Part shown: in pieces, positions 27,127-37,415 of the stretch | Layout of the letters: every line of letters begins with the position of its first letter | Position numbering within the stretch: position 1 is the stretch's first letter | Assembly: GCA_029838195.1 (NCBI GenBank) | Contig: JALGVJ010000007.1 | Location: 62,001-126,000, forward strand | Origin: Promethearchaeota archaeon | GTDB lineage: Archaea; Asgardarchaeota; Lokiarchaeia; Sigyniarchaeales; SOKP01 | Reading direction: 5' to 3' | DNA length: 64,000 bases | The notes under the pieces: generated by a model | Databases searched by the model: none | Told to the model about the DNA's origin: nothing | The model's input: the letters and a program-made list of their open reading frames with translations, nothing else | Made by a program: the position numbers and the translations under genes

Positions 27127-30100
27127 TTATAAAGGAACATGTAATCGCGCTTTAATTTTCACGGGTCCTATTAGCCCAGAAGGCATTAAGTTTTTTTTCT
27201 TGTGTTGTTTCCAATCTTTTCCACCTTTCTTGCCATATCCCGTAAGCCTATTTCGCAAGGTGGGTGTTATTTCAATTTTTATTATATTTTTACCTATTTT
27301 AATAGCTTTTGTTATATCTACTTCATATGGATACACTAATAATGTTTCCACTTCTTTTTCATTGATGATAATTCTTGCGACATCATGAACTTGATTAATG
27401 GATAAATAGACATGATAGTTGGCTTTAAAATAGGCTTCGGATAAATTAAAACTCGTGGTATAAATTCCCTTACCGGAGCAATATTTTACTTGCTCAATCT
27501 CACGCCAATCTATCAGCGAATTCAATTCGAGCTCGACGAGAGTGAAACTTCCATCCAAGTTTCTTCGATTTACGGATAAATGCCAATTTTTAAGTTCTAT
27601 CGGAGGAGGCATGTCCTCTTTTATTTCAATTTTTTTCATTGAGCCATCGCTTAATTTAATTTCGTGCATGCTAGCTTTTTCAATGATTCCATATAATTGA
27701 TCATTTTCTCGAATAAGGTCAATGGGGCTTTGAACGGCATGAATGTATTCTTCTATTCTTTTAAATTTAATTAAAAATGAACCGTAGGGAGGAAAATGCA
27801 AAGCCATTAAAACACCTAATTCTTTAGTATCGTACTGGGCAGCTTTAGAAATATCTCCCGTCCAAGGATTAAGTATAAAAGGAATTTTCTCTTGTCTTGT
27901 AAATAAGGTTGATAATCTTAAAGATTTATTAGTAGAATTTCTCAGGAAATAATAATCCGCATCATCAGTTACTTTATGAATGAATTGTATTGAATTTTGA
28001 GAAGGTTCATATACGATCTGGGGAATTATATTCAATTGTTTAGTTAAATAATCAGAAATCTTGATAGTATTCTTGATTAATTGAACGTTGGGAAGTTTAA
28101 CTAATTCATCCATTAGAGAGGAGATCTTTGCATCGTTTTCCTTATGATTTAAGAAGCCTGGCTGTCGTGAGGGAAGAGCCTCTAAAAATAAAAGGTTTAT
28201 TCCCTTATCGGCAATTTCTTCTAATTTTTTGGCTAATTCAAGGGAAATAGACTTAATATTTGGAAGGATGAGGACTTTAACGGTAGTAGCTCCGATTTTT
28301 AAGAATTCATTCTCAATTTTCGCATTTAATAGGCTTTCTTCATTTACGTGAAAATAATAATAGCCATTAAAAACCAGATCGTCTCCAAGCTCTTGTAATG
28401 AATGCGTCCACTTTTCCTCAGTATCCCATTTCTCTTTTTTTTTAGGATATGCATCGATCTGATTCTTGGCTTTTAGAGCATCGTTCTCATCTAAATATCC
28501 CCCAACTAATTCTTCATTTTTTAAAACGGTATCCGGGTAATTCCGGATTGAATAATAAATGGCTACATCACAAACCGTTTTTCCTCGCTGCATTACTAAT
28601 TGACAGCGAGTAATGTATTGATTCATGGCTGGAAAAAATTCCCAGAAGGGATTCATTCTACTGAAATTAGAAGAAAAAGTCATTAATTTCGGAACATGCG
28701 GCGTGGAAAATGCGCAATACCCCGGGTATGGAAATGAAGGATGTTGATAAGGGAATCCATGATAGATCATCTGATTAATTCCGGCAATAAAAAGCCTATC
28801 TGCCCCAACTTTCCATTTTAATGGCGTGGTCATATAATCCCGCTGATTCCACACGAGCGATTCGGCCGAGACAATGGGAGATTCATGAATGATCCCCGCC
28901 GAACCCGCGAGTTTTAGAAAATCGATGACACCTCCCCCATAAAGCTGTTCGGTTTCTGGAATGTGTGCTCTTCCGTAAGCTTTAAGAGTGTCTGCTCGAA
29001 TTCCGTAGGCTTGAATTCTACTTTTCACGTTATTTTTATCTGCCCATTGTTTTATGATTTCCAAAAATTCTTCGGTGAAAAGATCCGATATCGTGAGTTC
29101 ATAATCATATCTAATGCGCTTCCCTATATCCGTATCTTTGAAATCAAAAGCTGGAGGGGAGATTCCAAAAAACACGTGAAGATATTTGTTATCTCTATTA
29201 GGAACGAAACAAAGGGGTAAAAAGGGCGTTAAATCATAGCCTCTTCTCTTATAAAATTGCTCTAGAAAGTCATCTGACCATAACCAATCAGAACTTAATT
29301 CTAAACTGTCAGTAAAGAAAGCTCTCAAAGTTTTTCCAAAATATTTTCCATAATACTTTTTACCAATTCCAAAATGAGCCTCTAAATGATATTTAATAGC
29401 TTCCGCAGAGAGATGGTCCAATACCAGACTGTCTCCTTCAGATGAGGAACGACAATCTCCTAAAGGTTTAGTTCCGGAAGGCCCCTTATAAAAAGCAAAA
29501 ACTTGCCATCTGCCTTCAGGAACTTCCCATTCAAAAAATCCCTCCTCATCTACTAATTTAGTTAGATTAATTAATGAATCTTTCTTTAAGTAAGCGGTTT
29601 TTACATTTCTATATTTTATCTTCCCCCTCTTTCCCACCGGTTGAGCAGCCATTAATGCTTCCAATTTCATATCGTTTTTAAAGAACTCTGCCACTTTAGT
29701 GCCTACAAGGATTTTGAAGAGAGGTTGGAGCTTATAAAATAAGGGTTTTTTAAATTTTGGAATCTTGCCTCTATAGAGTTTAGGCCCCTTGATTGTTTTT
29801 TCTCCCACGAGTAAGACTTTTAATGATTTCTCTTTCGTAATATGAGTGCCCCCGGCTGGCCAAGAAGAGCCAATTGTTAAATCTATTACCATTTCCCTTT
29901 TTGATGCCTCTTCGAGTAAAGCTTTAATCATTTCATGGTAATAAGGTTGCATGAATCTATGTGTTCGCTTGAGCCTTTCCTCATCCATTTTTTTTGGAGA
30001 GCCAATTAAAAAAGCTTGAATTTCTGCTCCATAAAAACCTGCCTCATCGAGTTCTCGTAATTCTCTTAAAAGTTCTTCTTTATCCACATCTAAGCCTGGC

Positions 30101-30183
30101 CACCACCACCGAACCATGGGGCGGGCAGATTTCGGGGGATTTTTAAATTCCTCGGGGTCGATGGTTGTTTTCATTAATGTCAT
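27127..30183 (-). CDS. GH106-type glycoside hydrolase, probable alpha-L-rhamnosidase
   Basis: This 1018-residue protein opens with the GH106 hallmark, PKSARPMVRWWWPGLDVDKE (about residues 17-36), in which a conserved tryptophan run is followed by the helix ELLRELRELDEAGFYGAEI. The middle contains a large barrel with SLELSSDWLW near 298 and RIQAYG near 390. The C-terminus has a beta-sandwich with the family's NRLTGYG...GLIGPVKI ending. Characterised GH106 enzymes remove alpha-L-rhamnose from plant or bacterial polysaccharides. No signal peptide is visible. With GH78 at 16940 it makes two unrelated rhamnosidase folds within 14 kb of rhaA and rhaB. An internal ATG three codons in is an alternative start. 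Confidence 0.83.
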   Translation of the reverse strand: MTLMKTTIDPEEFKNPPKSARPMVRWWWPGLDVDKEELLRELRELDEAGFYGAEIQAFLIGSPKKMDEERLKRTHRFMQPYYHEMIKALLEEASKREMVIDLTIGSSWPAGGTHITKEKSLKVLLVGEKTIKGPKLYRGKIPKFKKPLFYKLQPLFKILVGTKVAEFFKNDMKLEALMAAQPVGKRGKIKYRNVKTAYLKKDSLINLTKLVDEEGFFEWEVPEGRWQVFAFYKGPSGTKPLGDCRSSSEGDSLVLDHLSAEAIKYHLEAHFGIGKKYYGKYFGKTLRAFFTDSLELSSDWLWSDDFLEQFYKRRGYDLTPFLPLCFVPNRDNKYLHVFFGISPPAFDFKDTDIGKRIRYDYELTISDLFTEEFLEIIKQWADKNNVKSRIQAYGIRADTLKAYGRAHIPETEQLYGGGVIDFLKLAGSAGIIHESPIVSAESLVWNQRDYMTTPLKWKVGADRLFIAGINQMIYHGFPYQHPSFPYPGYCAFSTPHVPKLMTFSSNFSRMNPFWEFFPAMNQYITRCQLVMQRGKTVCDVAIYYSIRNYPDTVLKNEELVGGYLDENDALKAKNQIDAYPKKKEKWDTEEKWTHSLQELGDDLVFNGYYYFHVNEESLLNAKIENEFLKIGATTVKVLILPNIKSISLELAKKLEEIADKGINLLFLEALPSRQPGFLNHKENDAKISSLMDELVKLPNVQLIKNTIKISDYLTKQLNIIPQIVYEPSQNSIQFIHKVTDDADYYFLRNSTNKSLRLSTLFTRQEKIPFILNPWTGDISKAAQYDTKELGVLMALHFPPYGSFLIKFKRIEEYIHAVQSPIDLIRENDQLYGIIEKASMHEIKLSDGSMKKIEIKEDMPPPIELKNWHLSVNRRNLDGSFTLVELELNSLIDWREIEQVKYCSGKGIYTTSFNLSEAYFKANYHVYLSINQVHDVARIIINEKEVETLLVYPYEVDITKAIKIGKNIIKIEITPTLRNRLTGYGKKGGKDWKQHKKKNLMPSGLIGPVKIKARLHVPL

Positions 30184-30444
30184 GATATTTTCTTATTATA
30201 TTTTTATAAGAATTGTTATATTAAGTAATGAAATGTTAAAATAATATATAAACCTTAATGCATTATATTTCATGCAATTATTACTTTTTATTTAAAAAAT
30301 ATTTAAGTTTAAATGGTTAATTTAAATTTTTCTCATTTATGTTCCGAGCTTGTAAATTAATAGGGTACAATCTAAGTCAAGAAGAATGGGATCTTATCCA
30401 AATTAAATACACGATAAAAGAGAATTAGAAAAAAGAGATTTTTT

Positions 30445-31416
30445 TCAAGCTTCTGTTTTATAAAACGGAGATTTACTTAATAACATCCGTTTTGCTATAG
30501 GTCTTACGATTAAAGGAAATAAACGATTCATAAAACGAGAAAATTCTACTTTTTTTTTAACTTCCTCAAAATAATCTTCGAGTGTATATCTTTGATATTG
30601 GAGTAATTCTTGGCTCTTTTGGGTATCCATGAACCCACAATGGAATTCTTCATTGCTAAATGCTTCTTGAGGTAAGAGATCTCCTCCCAAGCCGAAGAGA
30701 TCTAGCATTTTATGAATATAATCCCTGTAAATAATGCGACATTTAGGTCCTCCGGCAATATTGAGAATATTTCCCCATACCTCCGGTTTTTCAACGGCAT
30801 TAGCAATGGCATATCCCACATCTCTGGTATGGCAAATTTCTATGCATGTTTCTAAGGGCATGTGGAACATTAATGGATCCAGAGCAAGTTTCTCCATGGA
30901 AACAATGTAAGTTAATCGCAAAATTAACCACTCCAGAGAAGAATTTTGGATTAATTGTTCGCATTGAACTTTTTGATGGGCGTAAGGATCATCTTTATTT
31001 GGATTTATGGGATCCGTGGTTTTAATGAGGGGTGATTCACGCCTATCCCCATAAACAGCAATAGATGAGGTGAAAATTAATTTCGGTTTTTTCTTTTGAC
31101 ATTCCATGGCTTTTATCACGTTTTTCGTGCCTCCTACATTTACTTCTTCTGCTAAGGTAGGATTTTGATCTGCCAAAGGAGGAATAATTGCTCCCACATG
31201 AATAACTATATCAACATTGCTAACAGCTTTTTGAACTTCCGAATAATTTCTTAAATCTCCCCAGATTAATTCAATTTTATTCTCATATTTCTTAGCTATT
31301 TTTAAATTTTTGTCATTTTTTAATTCAAAAATTTTTATATCATGACCTCTCTCGATTAATTCTTCCAAAGTGCTCAAACCAACATTGCCAAATGCTCCTG
31401 TTAAAAGTATCTTCAT
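30445..31416 (-). CDS. Extended SDR: NAD(P)-dependent sugar epimerase/dehydratase-like protein
   Basis: This 323-residue protein starts with the Rossmann motif MKILLTGAFGNVGLSTLEEL (GxxGxxG). It continues with the D-x-x-D-like IELIWGDLRN near 53, TSSIAVYG near 114, and the catalytic Y-x-x-x-K in DPYAHQKVQCEQ near 147. It belongs to the extended short-chain dehydrogenase family that includes UDP-glucose 4-epimerases and sugar dehydratases. The upstream catalytic Ser is in the TSSIAVYG block. Substrate is not predictable. It could act on nucleotide sugars or on a rhamnose-derived metabolite, given the carbohydrate genes to its left, but no operon links them. Confidence 0.85.
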   Translation of the reverse strand: MKILLTGAFGNVGLSTLEELIERGHDIKIFELKNDKNLKIAKKYENKIELIWGDLRNYSEVQKAVSNVDIVIHVGAIIPPLADQNPTLAEEVNVGGTKNVIKAMECQKKKPKLIFTSSIAVYGDRRESPLIKTTDPINPNKDDPYAHQKVQCEQLIQNSSLEWLILRLTYIVSMEKLALDPLMFHMPLETCIEICHTRDVGYAIANAVEKPEVWGNILNIAGGPKCRIIYRDYIHKMLDLFGLGGDLLPQEAFSNEEFHCGFMDTQKSQELLQYQRYTLEDYFEEVKKKVEFSRFMNRLFPLIVRPIAKRMLLSKSPFYKTEA

Positions 31417-31600
31417 TTACTTAATACCTCCAATAAAAATCAAGCTTCTGAACGAATTTATTCGTGTTAAATCAAAAAATATTTTTTATTAAAAAAATAT
31501 AATAATTTTAATAATATGAAAATATAGGTTGCCATTGCAACTTCTTTAAATAATAAATAAAATAAATTTATAAATTCAAATTTTAAAGAGTATTGATCTA

Positions 31601-32314
31601 ATGAAAGCTATTCGCTTACAATTACCGGGAAATTTTTTGAAATATCTTGGTTTCCATGATATTTTTCAGGATATTGAATGGATAGAAATTTTACAAGCAT
31701 TTCAATATGATTCAACTCATTTATTTTCGATCCAACGAATGAAATTCATGCATTCTATCAATGACCCGTTGGACGTGTTTATTCAAACTAAGTTCAATCC
31801 AAAATTTTATCAAGTTTTAAATGTCATGGAGGACGAAATGACTTGCATCCTTAATCAAACTCGCTCTTCTGGGTTTTTTCCCATAATAGAATCGGGACCA
31901 TGGGCGTTTCGTTTTCCTATTCATGTTTCTAAAGAAAAAATCCTCTTGAGCATGATTGTACAAGAAGAATATCTCCCTAAATTGTATGAAATTTTAATGT
32001 CTTTCACGAACACTTATGAAATTCTTGCCAGCACGGATTTAGATAAAATTGAAGATATTAAAGATTTTTTTGGAGCTTATTTTTTACCTTTTCCAAATTT
32101 CACGAGAAGACAACGGGAATTAGCTACTTATGCTGCTGAGAAAGGGTATTTTCAATCACCAAAGAAAATAAGTGCGAAAGATATAGCTAAAAAATTTAAC
32201 ATTTCCGTTACAGCAGTAAATAAACACATGAACAACATTAAAAACATCGCAATGGAATATTTTTTTGGAAAACCTGAAAGATATATGACAAGAAGGAGAA
32301 ATACTGAATTGTAA
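31601..32314 (+). CDS. HTH_10 (bacterio-opsin activator type) transcription regulator
   Basis: This 237-residue protein ends in the archaeal HTH_10 domain: FTRRQRELATYAAEKGYFQ (about residues 167-185) followed by the helix-turn-helix SAKDIAKKFNISVTAVNKHM. The family name comes from the Halobacterium bacterio-opsin activator. The N-terminal 150 residues show no recognised ligand domain, but strand-rich blocks (GPWAFRFPIHVSKEKILLSMIV) resemble the N-terminal sensor regions seen in other archaeal members. It diverges from the SDR gene with a 184-base gap and may regulate it or the carbohydrate genes. That target is inference. Confidence 0.88.
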   Translation: MKAIRLQLPGNFLKYLGFHDIFQDIEWIEILQAFQYDSTHLFSIQRMKFMHSINDPLDVFIQTKFNPKFYQVLNVMEDEMTCILNQTRSSGFFPIIESGPWAFRFPIHVSKEKILLSMIVQEEYLPKLYEILMSFTNTYEILASTDLDKIEDIKDFFGAYFLPFPNFTRRQRELATYAAEKGYFQSPKKISAKDIAKKFNISVTAVNKHMNNIKNIAMEYFFGKPERYMTRRRNTEL

Positions 32315-32612
32315 AGCAAATAGGTATCTTTTGGTCTTCAAAGTAATTTTTAAACGCATTTTTAATTATAGAGTTACATCAAAATGGTGTGATTTTCGGA
32401 GAGTGTGAGTTTGCTCGATAACCCTTTCAATATTTTGGAAAAAAGATTGCTTCTATTAAAAAAATAATCATCAATTTCATGAGTATCTCATTTTTCTTGA
32501 ATTTTTTTCAAAAAAAATATAAAGGTGTACAGAAATTGTTTATTTAAGAAACATTGATTATTATAATTGTGAATAATAATAATAATAATTTATACAAGGA
32601 ATAAGGAATATC

Positions 32613-34751
32613 ATGAAATCTTTGCTACACGATTCACTCCTTTCTCAATATGGAGAAATTATTATTTCTACGATTTTAAATGAAATTTCGGATTTAATTG
32701 CAGTATTAAATGAAGCTTTCATCATTGAATACATTAATGAGGGCCCTCATTTCCATTTATTAGGATATTCAAGTGAGGATTTAGTTGGTACTTCGATTCT
32801 TAACTTGTTTAGGAAAAAAGAGAGAGAAAAAGCAAAAAGAGGATTAACTACCATTCTTGAGAGAGGTGTATATAAAAATGCAGCCAAGGTTATAACGAAA
32901 GAACAAAAAATAGCAACGTTAGAATTCATTGGTAAAAAGTTTAAATCAAATACAGGAGAAATAAAAATTATATTAATTTCGAATAAGCTAGATAAAAAGA
33001 GTTTTCTTTCGAGATTATCGAATTCCACCAAGAGGTTACAAGAATTTAATGAATCGCTTTCAGAAATCCGGTTTTGGAAATTACTTGCGCCTGAAGCATA
33101 TAGTGAGGCATTGGAGAAATCCTATGAGATCTTTCAATTCATTTTGGATAATATTCCTTTGCAAGTATGTTGGAAAGATTTAAATTTAGTTTATTTAGGA
33201 TGTAATAAAAAATTCGCAGAATATTTAGGATTTGAAGATTCCCTTCGGATAATCGGAAAGACTGATCAGGAACTAAGTTGGAATGTAAAAAATAAGATTC
33301 AATTTCACGATAAAGAACAGAGAGTTATTGAATTAGATCAAGCCTTGTATCACGATATTCAAGAATTTGAAGATTTGGTCGGAAACAAGAGCTGGTTTGA
33401 AATCAATCGGATTCCCTTACACGACCATCAGGGTAAGGTCAATGCTATTTTAATTACACATGAGAATATTACAGACAGAATTAAAGCGGAAAAAGAAAAA
33501 CAATTAGCAGAACAAAAGTTAAAAGAATCCGAGGTTAAATATCGGCATCTATTCAACCATTCTCCTGATGCTATTTGGTTAATAGATACTGATGGCTTCA
33601 TTCTTGATTGTAATGAAACGACGAATAAATTTTTATCAGTATATAAAAGAGAAGATTTAATCGGAAAGAATTTTAAAGAAATAATAACCATGTTTCTCAG
33701 GTATGGAGACCCTCGTTTTAAAGAACTTGGTTCCATTTTTGAGAAGCGATTCCAAAAGCTAATTGAAGGAGAAATGCTTAATCCATACGAATTTCAAGTA
33801 GCTCGTGTGGATGGAAAGGAATTTTGGCTCACGTTAGAATCAACACGGGTCAATGTGGGAGGCAAAAATTTAATCCAAGTAATAATTCGAGATATCACGC
33901 AACAGAAAACAGCAGAATTAAAATTAAAAGAGTCAGAACGTCAATTAAGAATTTTAAATAGAGAACTGGAGAAAAAAGTACAAGAAAGAACAAAAAAATT
34001 AAAACAATCCGAGAAAAAACTACGAGAACAAAATATTGAATTAATGAAATTAGATAAGTTAAAAAATGAATTCATTAATACCACATCGCATGAATTAAAA
34101 ACGCCGTTAGTATCGATAGCCGGGTTTACTGATTACATCTTACTGAAATATAAGGATTTAAATCCGGAGATTAGAGAAGATTTAGAAATCGTGAAAAAAA
34201 ATGTTAATAGGCTGAAGTTTTTAATTGAACAATTATCGGATGCTTTAAAAATCGACTCGAAGAAATTAAAGCATGATATTAAATTAAAGAAAGAAAACAT
34301 GCGGGATATCATAGATAATTGCGTTTCGGACTTAAAATTTTTAATGGAAAATAAAAATCTTGTCATGGATGTAAATGTTAGAGAAAATCTTGTTTTAACA
34401 GTGGATAAAAATCGAATGATTCAAGTATTTATTAATTTATTATCTAATGCAATTAAATTTACCCCCAACGACGGATATATTACCATAATTGCGGAAGAGC
34501 AAGGAGATTATTATTTATTTAAAGTAAAGGATTCCGGAATTGGATTAAATGCGGAAGATATTCCCAAATTATTTGGAAAATTTGTTAAATTGAATTTTAA
34601 TGAGGAAAATTATTCGAATGGCACGGGATTAGGGCTCTATATCACGAAAGGGATAATAGAAGCTCATGGAGGGAAAATCTGGGCTCTTTCAGAAGGTAAG
34701 GATAAAGGAGCGGAATTCTGTTTCACGCTCCCTAAAAACAATAATGTTTAA
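32613..34751 (+). CDS. Soluble multi-PAS sensor histidine kinase
   Basis: This 712-residue protein has three PAS domains (about residues 18-130, 175-290 and 300-435; for instance NHSPDAIWLIDTDGFILDCN near 312). A coiled coil of about 45 residues follows, then a HisKA domain with SHELKTPLVSIAGF (phospho-accepting His near 493), and an ATPase domain with the N box NLLSNAIKFTP, the G1 box VKDSGIGL, the F box and GTGLGLYITKGIIEAHGG. No membrane segment is present, so the signal is probably internal, such as redox state or a small ligand. No receiver-domain protein is encoded anywhere in the window, so its partner is elsewhere. Confidence 0.93.
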   Translation: MKSLLHDSLLSQYGEIIISTILNEISDLIAVLNEAFIIEYINEGPHFHLLGYSSEDLVGTSILNLFRKKEREKAKRGLTTILERGVYKNAAKVITKEQKIATLEFIGKKFKSNTGEIKIILISNKLDKKSFLSRLSNSTKRLQEFNESLSEIRFWKLLAPEAYSEALEKSYEIFQFILDNIPLQVCWKDLNLVYLGCNKKFAEYLGFEDSLRIIGKTDQELSWNVKNKIQFHDKEQRVIELDQALYHDIQEFEDLVGNKSWFEINRIPLHDHQGKVNAILITHENITDRIKAEKEKQLAEQKLKESEVKYRHLFNHSPDAIWLIDTDGFILDCNETTNKFLSVYKREDLIGKNFKEIITMFLRYGDPRFKELGSIFEKRFQKLIEGEMLNPYEFQVARVDGKEFWLTLESTRVNVGGKNLIQVIIRDITQQKTAELKLKESERQLRILNRELEKKVQERTKKLKQSEKKLREQNIELMKLDKLKNEFINTTSHELKTPLVSIAGFTDYILLKYKDLNPEIREDLEIVKKNVNRLKFLIEQLSDALKIDSKKLKHDIKLKKENMRDIIDNCVSDLKFLMENKNLVMDVNVRENLVLTVDKNRMIQVFINLLSNAIKFTPNDGYITIIAEEQGDYYLFKVKDSGIGLNAEDIPKLFGKFVKLNFNEENYSNGTGLGLYITKGIIEAHGGKIWALSEGKDKGAEFCFTLPKNNNV

Positions 34752-34951
34752 CTCAATTAATAAGAGAGGAAAAAGAAAGAAAAGAATTTTTAAACAAATT
34801 CTTTTTAATAACATTAAATTAAAAAAAATCGGTATTTCCTGCTCTTGAATCAGAATTGGATATAAAAATTCAATAAAGAGCAAGGCATTTTATAGTATAA
34901 AGCAACTCTAATATTAAAAAATTAAAAAACATGACACTATTTTAAATTCCG

Positions 34952-37147
34952 ATGCCCACCCTCATTGTTGCTGAAAAAAATAAAGCAGCGTTAGCAATTG
35001 CGGAAGCTCTTGGTACAATTGAAACCATTAAAAAATCACGAACTCTAAAAATATATCATGTTAAATCAAGGGATTTATATGTAATCCCTTTACGAGGGCA
35101 CCTTTTGGAATATAAAAACGTGGGAAAATATAAGAGTTGGAATAAAACTCCGCCAAGAGATATTATTACAGACCCGAATTCTATAAAAAAAGTCCCAAAA
35201 AAAACCGCTTATCCTTATATAAAAGCATTGGAAGAGCATGCAAAGATTTGCGACCATTGTATTATCGGAACAGATGCTGATATAGAAGGTGTTAATATTG
35301 GCTTGTTTGATGCCTTTCCTTATATTCAAAAATCAAATCCTTCCATTCATGTCTCTCAGCTTTGGCTAAGTTCATTACAAAAACATGAGATCTTAAAAAA
35401 AATTCAAAATTTAATTCCTCCTAAATGGAATTGGGGTGAAATGGGAGAAGCCAGAGCCATCATTGATGCTATTATTGGATTTTCAGCAACAAGACAAATT
35501 ACTGCCATGTTAAAACCCTTATTACATCAATATAATGTTTTTTTCATAAGTATCGGTAGAGTTCAAACATCGTTATTATTTTTAATATATTTAAGAGAGC
35601 AACAGATTAATGCTTTTACTCCGGAACCCTATTTTACGATAGATGCCATTTTAAATATTGATTCTCATCGGGTAAAAGTTCATCATAAATCCAATCCTTT
35701 TAAATCACCTCAAAAGCAATTAGCTGAAACTATTTATCAAACTATTAAAGATGCTACTAATGCTAAATTTTTAAATAAAAAAGAGGAGCAAAAAGTCATT
35801 AAACCTCCGACTCCTCTAAACACTTCTAAAGCCCTCATATTACTTACCCAACAACTCAAAATACGAGCAGATTTGGCCTTGAAAACCCTAAATTCACTAT
35901 ACTTGAAAAAGATAATCACGTATCCCAGAACGGATAGCGATGTATATAAAGCGGATTTTGATCACGTGCAATATCTCAAGAATTTTATGCCCCATTCCAC
36001 TTATGGAACCTTTGCTTCTAATTTAATAAAAAAGAATCGATTCATGCCTACTAAGGGCAAAATTGATGCCGGAGATCATCCCCCCATTACCCCTTTACTC
36101 TCGTTAGAAAATACAAGCAAGCATTTCCAAAACGATTTAGAGCGAAAAATTTATGATTTAATTGCTCGCTATTATTTAGCTCTTTTTGGAGAAGATGCGA
36201 TTGAATTGAACGAAACTTTGAAGGTTTTAATTAAAGAGGAACCTTTTGAAGGAAGGATTAACGTGCTCTTACGTGAAGGATTTTTAGAAATCGCTCCCTT
36301 TTTAAAGAAAAAATTTGACCCTCCCATCCCAATTCATGATTCTCTCTTGCCCATTCACGAGATTTCTTTAAATGAGCGTTCTACACGCCCTCCACCACGA
36401 TATTCCGATGCTTCTCTTTTAAAACTCATGGAACAAAATAATTTAGGAACTAAAGCGACACGCCCCCTCATGATTGAAATTCTATTGAAACGCAAGCTCA
36501 TTTACCGTGAAAAAAAAAGATATTTCATAACAGAATTAGGTCTATTTTTAATAAGTAATTTAGAACAAGTCTGGAAACCATTTCTTGAACCGACCTTCAC
36601 CAGTTATATTGAAGCGCAGCTGGAAAAAATCAAAAATGGAACCATGACAATGCAAGAATGTATAAAGGTCATGAAAAAAACCTTCTTAGATTTATTTGAT
36701 GCACTTCTTAATAATCAAGATAAATTATTCTCCAATAGAGCATCTCTAAAAAATTATCAAATTTCCTCTCAAAAACAATCTCTACCCCCTAAAAACCAAA
36801 AACACCTCAATATCACGTGTCCCTATTGTAAAAAAAATGGCATGACATTAATTCTCACGAAGAAAAAGAAAAGATTCCTTCGATGCCTAAATGATGAGTG
36901 TAAAAAAACTATCGTGGTGCCCCAACACGGTAAACTCACTTTTTTAAAAACATCATGTAAACACTGCGGGTTTGTTGTAATTAAAGTAAGTAGAAGGAAG
37001 AAAAATCATCATTACTCATATTATCTCTGTCCATTCTGCTGGAATGAAGGTTTAAAAGAAACGGGAAAAAATACAAAAAAGGGATTCTGTTCTAATTGCA
37101 AAGAATTTAAGATCTCAAAAGATCACTGCGTGGAGCAAGAAAAATAA
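34952..37147 (+). CDS. topA: Type IA DNA topoisomerase with C-terminal zinc motifs
   Basis: This 731-residue enzyme relaxes negative supercoils through a 5'-phosphotyrosine intermediate. The TOPRIM domain shows TLIVAEKNKAALAI at the N-terminus and the Mg2+ motif GTDADIEGVNIG (D-x-D-x-E). GRVQTSLL near 205 and the active-site block ITYPRTDSD with Y324 follow. The last 110 residues hold zinc motifs: CPYC paired with C-x4-C (CLNDEC), CKHC paired with CPFC, and CSNC with a terminal Cys. The protein lacks a helicase domain, so it is not reverse gyrase. The final 19 codons and the sequence after the stop are duplicated at 48551. It converges with a decayed winged-helix gene 13 bases away. Confidence 0.93.
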   Translation: MPTLIVAEKNKAALAIAEALGTIETIKKSRTLKIYHVKSRDLYVIPLRGHLLEYKNVGKYKSWNKTPPRDIITDPNSIKKVPKKTAYPYIKALEEHAKICDHCIIGTDADIEGVNIGLFDAFPYIQKSNPSIHVSQLWLSSLQKHEILKKIQNLIPPKWNWGEMGEARAIIDAIIGFSATRQITAMLKPLLHQYNVFFISIGRVQTSLLFLIYLREQQINAFTPEPYFTIDAILNIDSHRVKVHHKSNPFKSPQKQLAETIYQTIKDATNAKFLNKKEEQKVIKPPTPLNTSKALILLTQQLKIRADLALKTLNSLYLKKIITYPRTDSDVYKADFDHVQYLKNFMPHSTYGTFASNLIKKNRFMPTKGKIDAGDHPPITPLLSLENTSKHFQNDLERKIYDLIARYYLALFGEDAIELNETLKVLIKEEPFEGRINVLLREGFLEIAPFLKKKFDPPIPIHDSLLPIHEISLNERSTRPPPRYSDASLLKLMEQNNLGTKATRPLMIEILLKRKLIYREKKRYFITELGLFLISNLEQVWKPFLEPTFTSYIEAQLEKIKNGTMTMQECIKVMKKTFLDLFDALLNNQDKLFSNRASLKNYQISSQKQSLPPKNQKHLNITCPYCKKNGMTLILTKKKKRFLRCLNDECKKTIVVPQHGKLTFLKTSCKHCGFVVIKVSRRKKNHHYSYYLCPFCWNEGLKETGKNTKKGFCSNCKEFKISKDHCVEQEK

Positions 37148-37415
37148 AAATATCACGTGTTATTTTAATCGAAAGCGATATTTATTATTGGTTGCTCTCG
37201 ATAATCCAATATGATTGTCCGATATCTTATAATGCATTTCGCCTCCAATTATTTTTTTTTTCCCACGTAAGCATTAGTTATATTATGATTTAACGAGTGT
37301 AACATTGTCCCTAACGTAATAGGGTCTAAATAGTTTCTCTCTCCTTTTCTTTTAGCAATTCTCACTAATTCTGTTTCTGAATACCACGCCCCGTCCAATA
37401 ATGCAAAATTTAAAT
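37091..37415. repeat. Duplicated block, copy A: topA tail plus decayed winged-helix gene
   Basis: This 325-base block matches 48551-48868 at most positions, in the same orientation and with a few short gaps. It covers the last codons of topA, the gap after its stop, and most of the convergent winged-helix gene. topA is intact in this copy, while the winged-helix gene is frameshifted. Homology fades at about 37415, inside the winged-helix coding sequence. The two copies are 11.5 kb apart. Confidence 0.85.

Noticed and set aside
34952..37147. Reverse gyrase
   Set aside because: The type IA topoisomerase core is complete, but there is no N-terminal helicase domain. The N-terminus starts directly with the TOPRIM motif.
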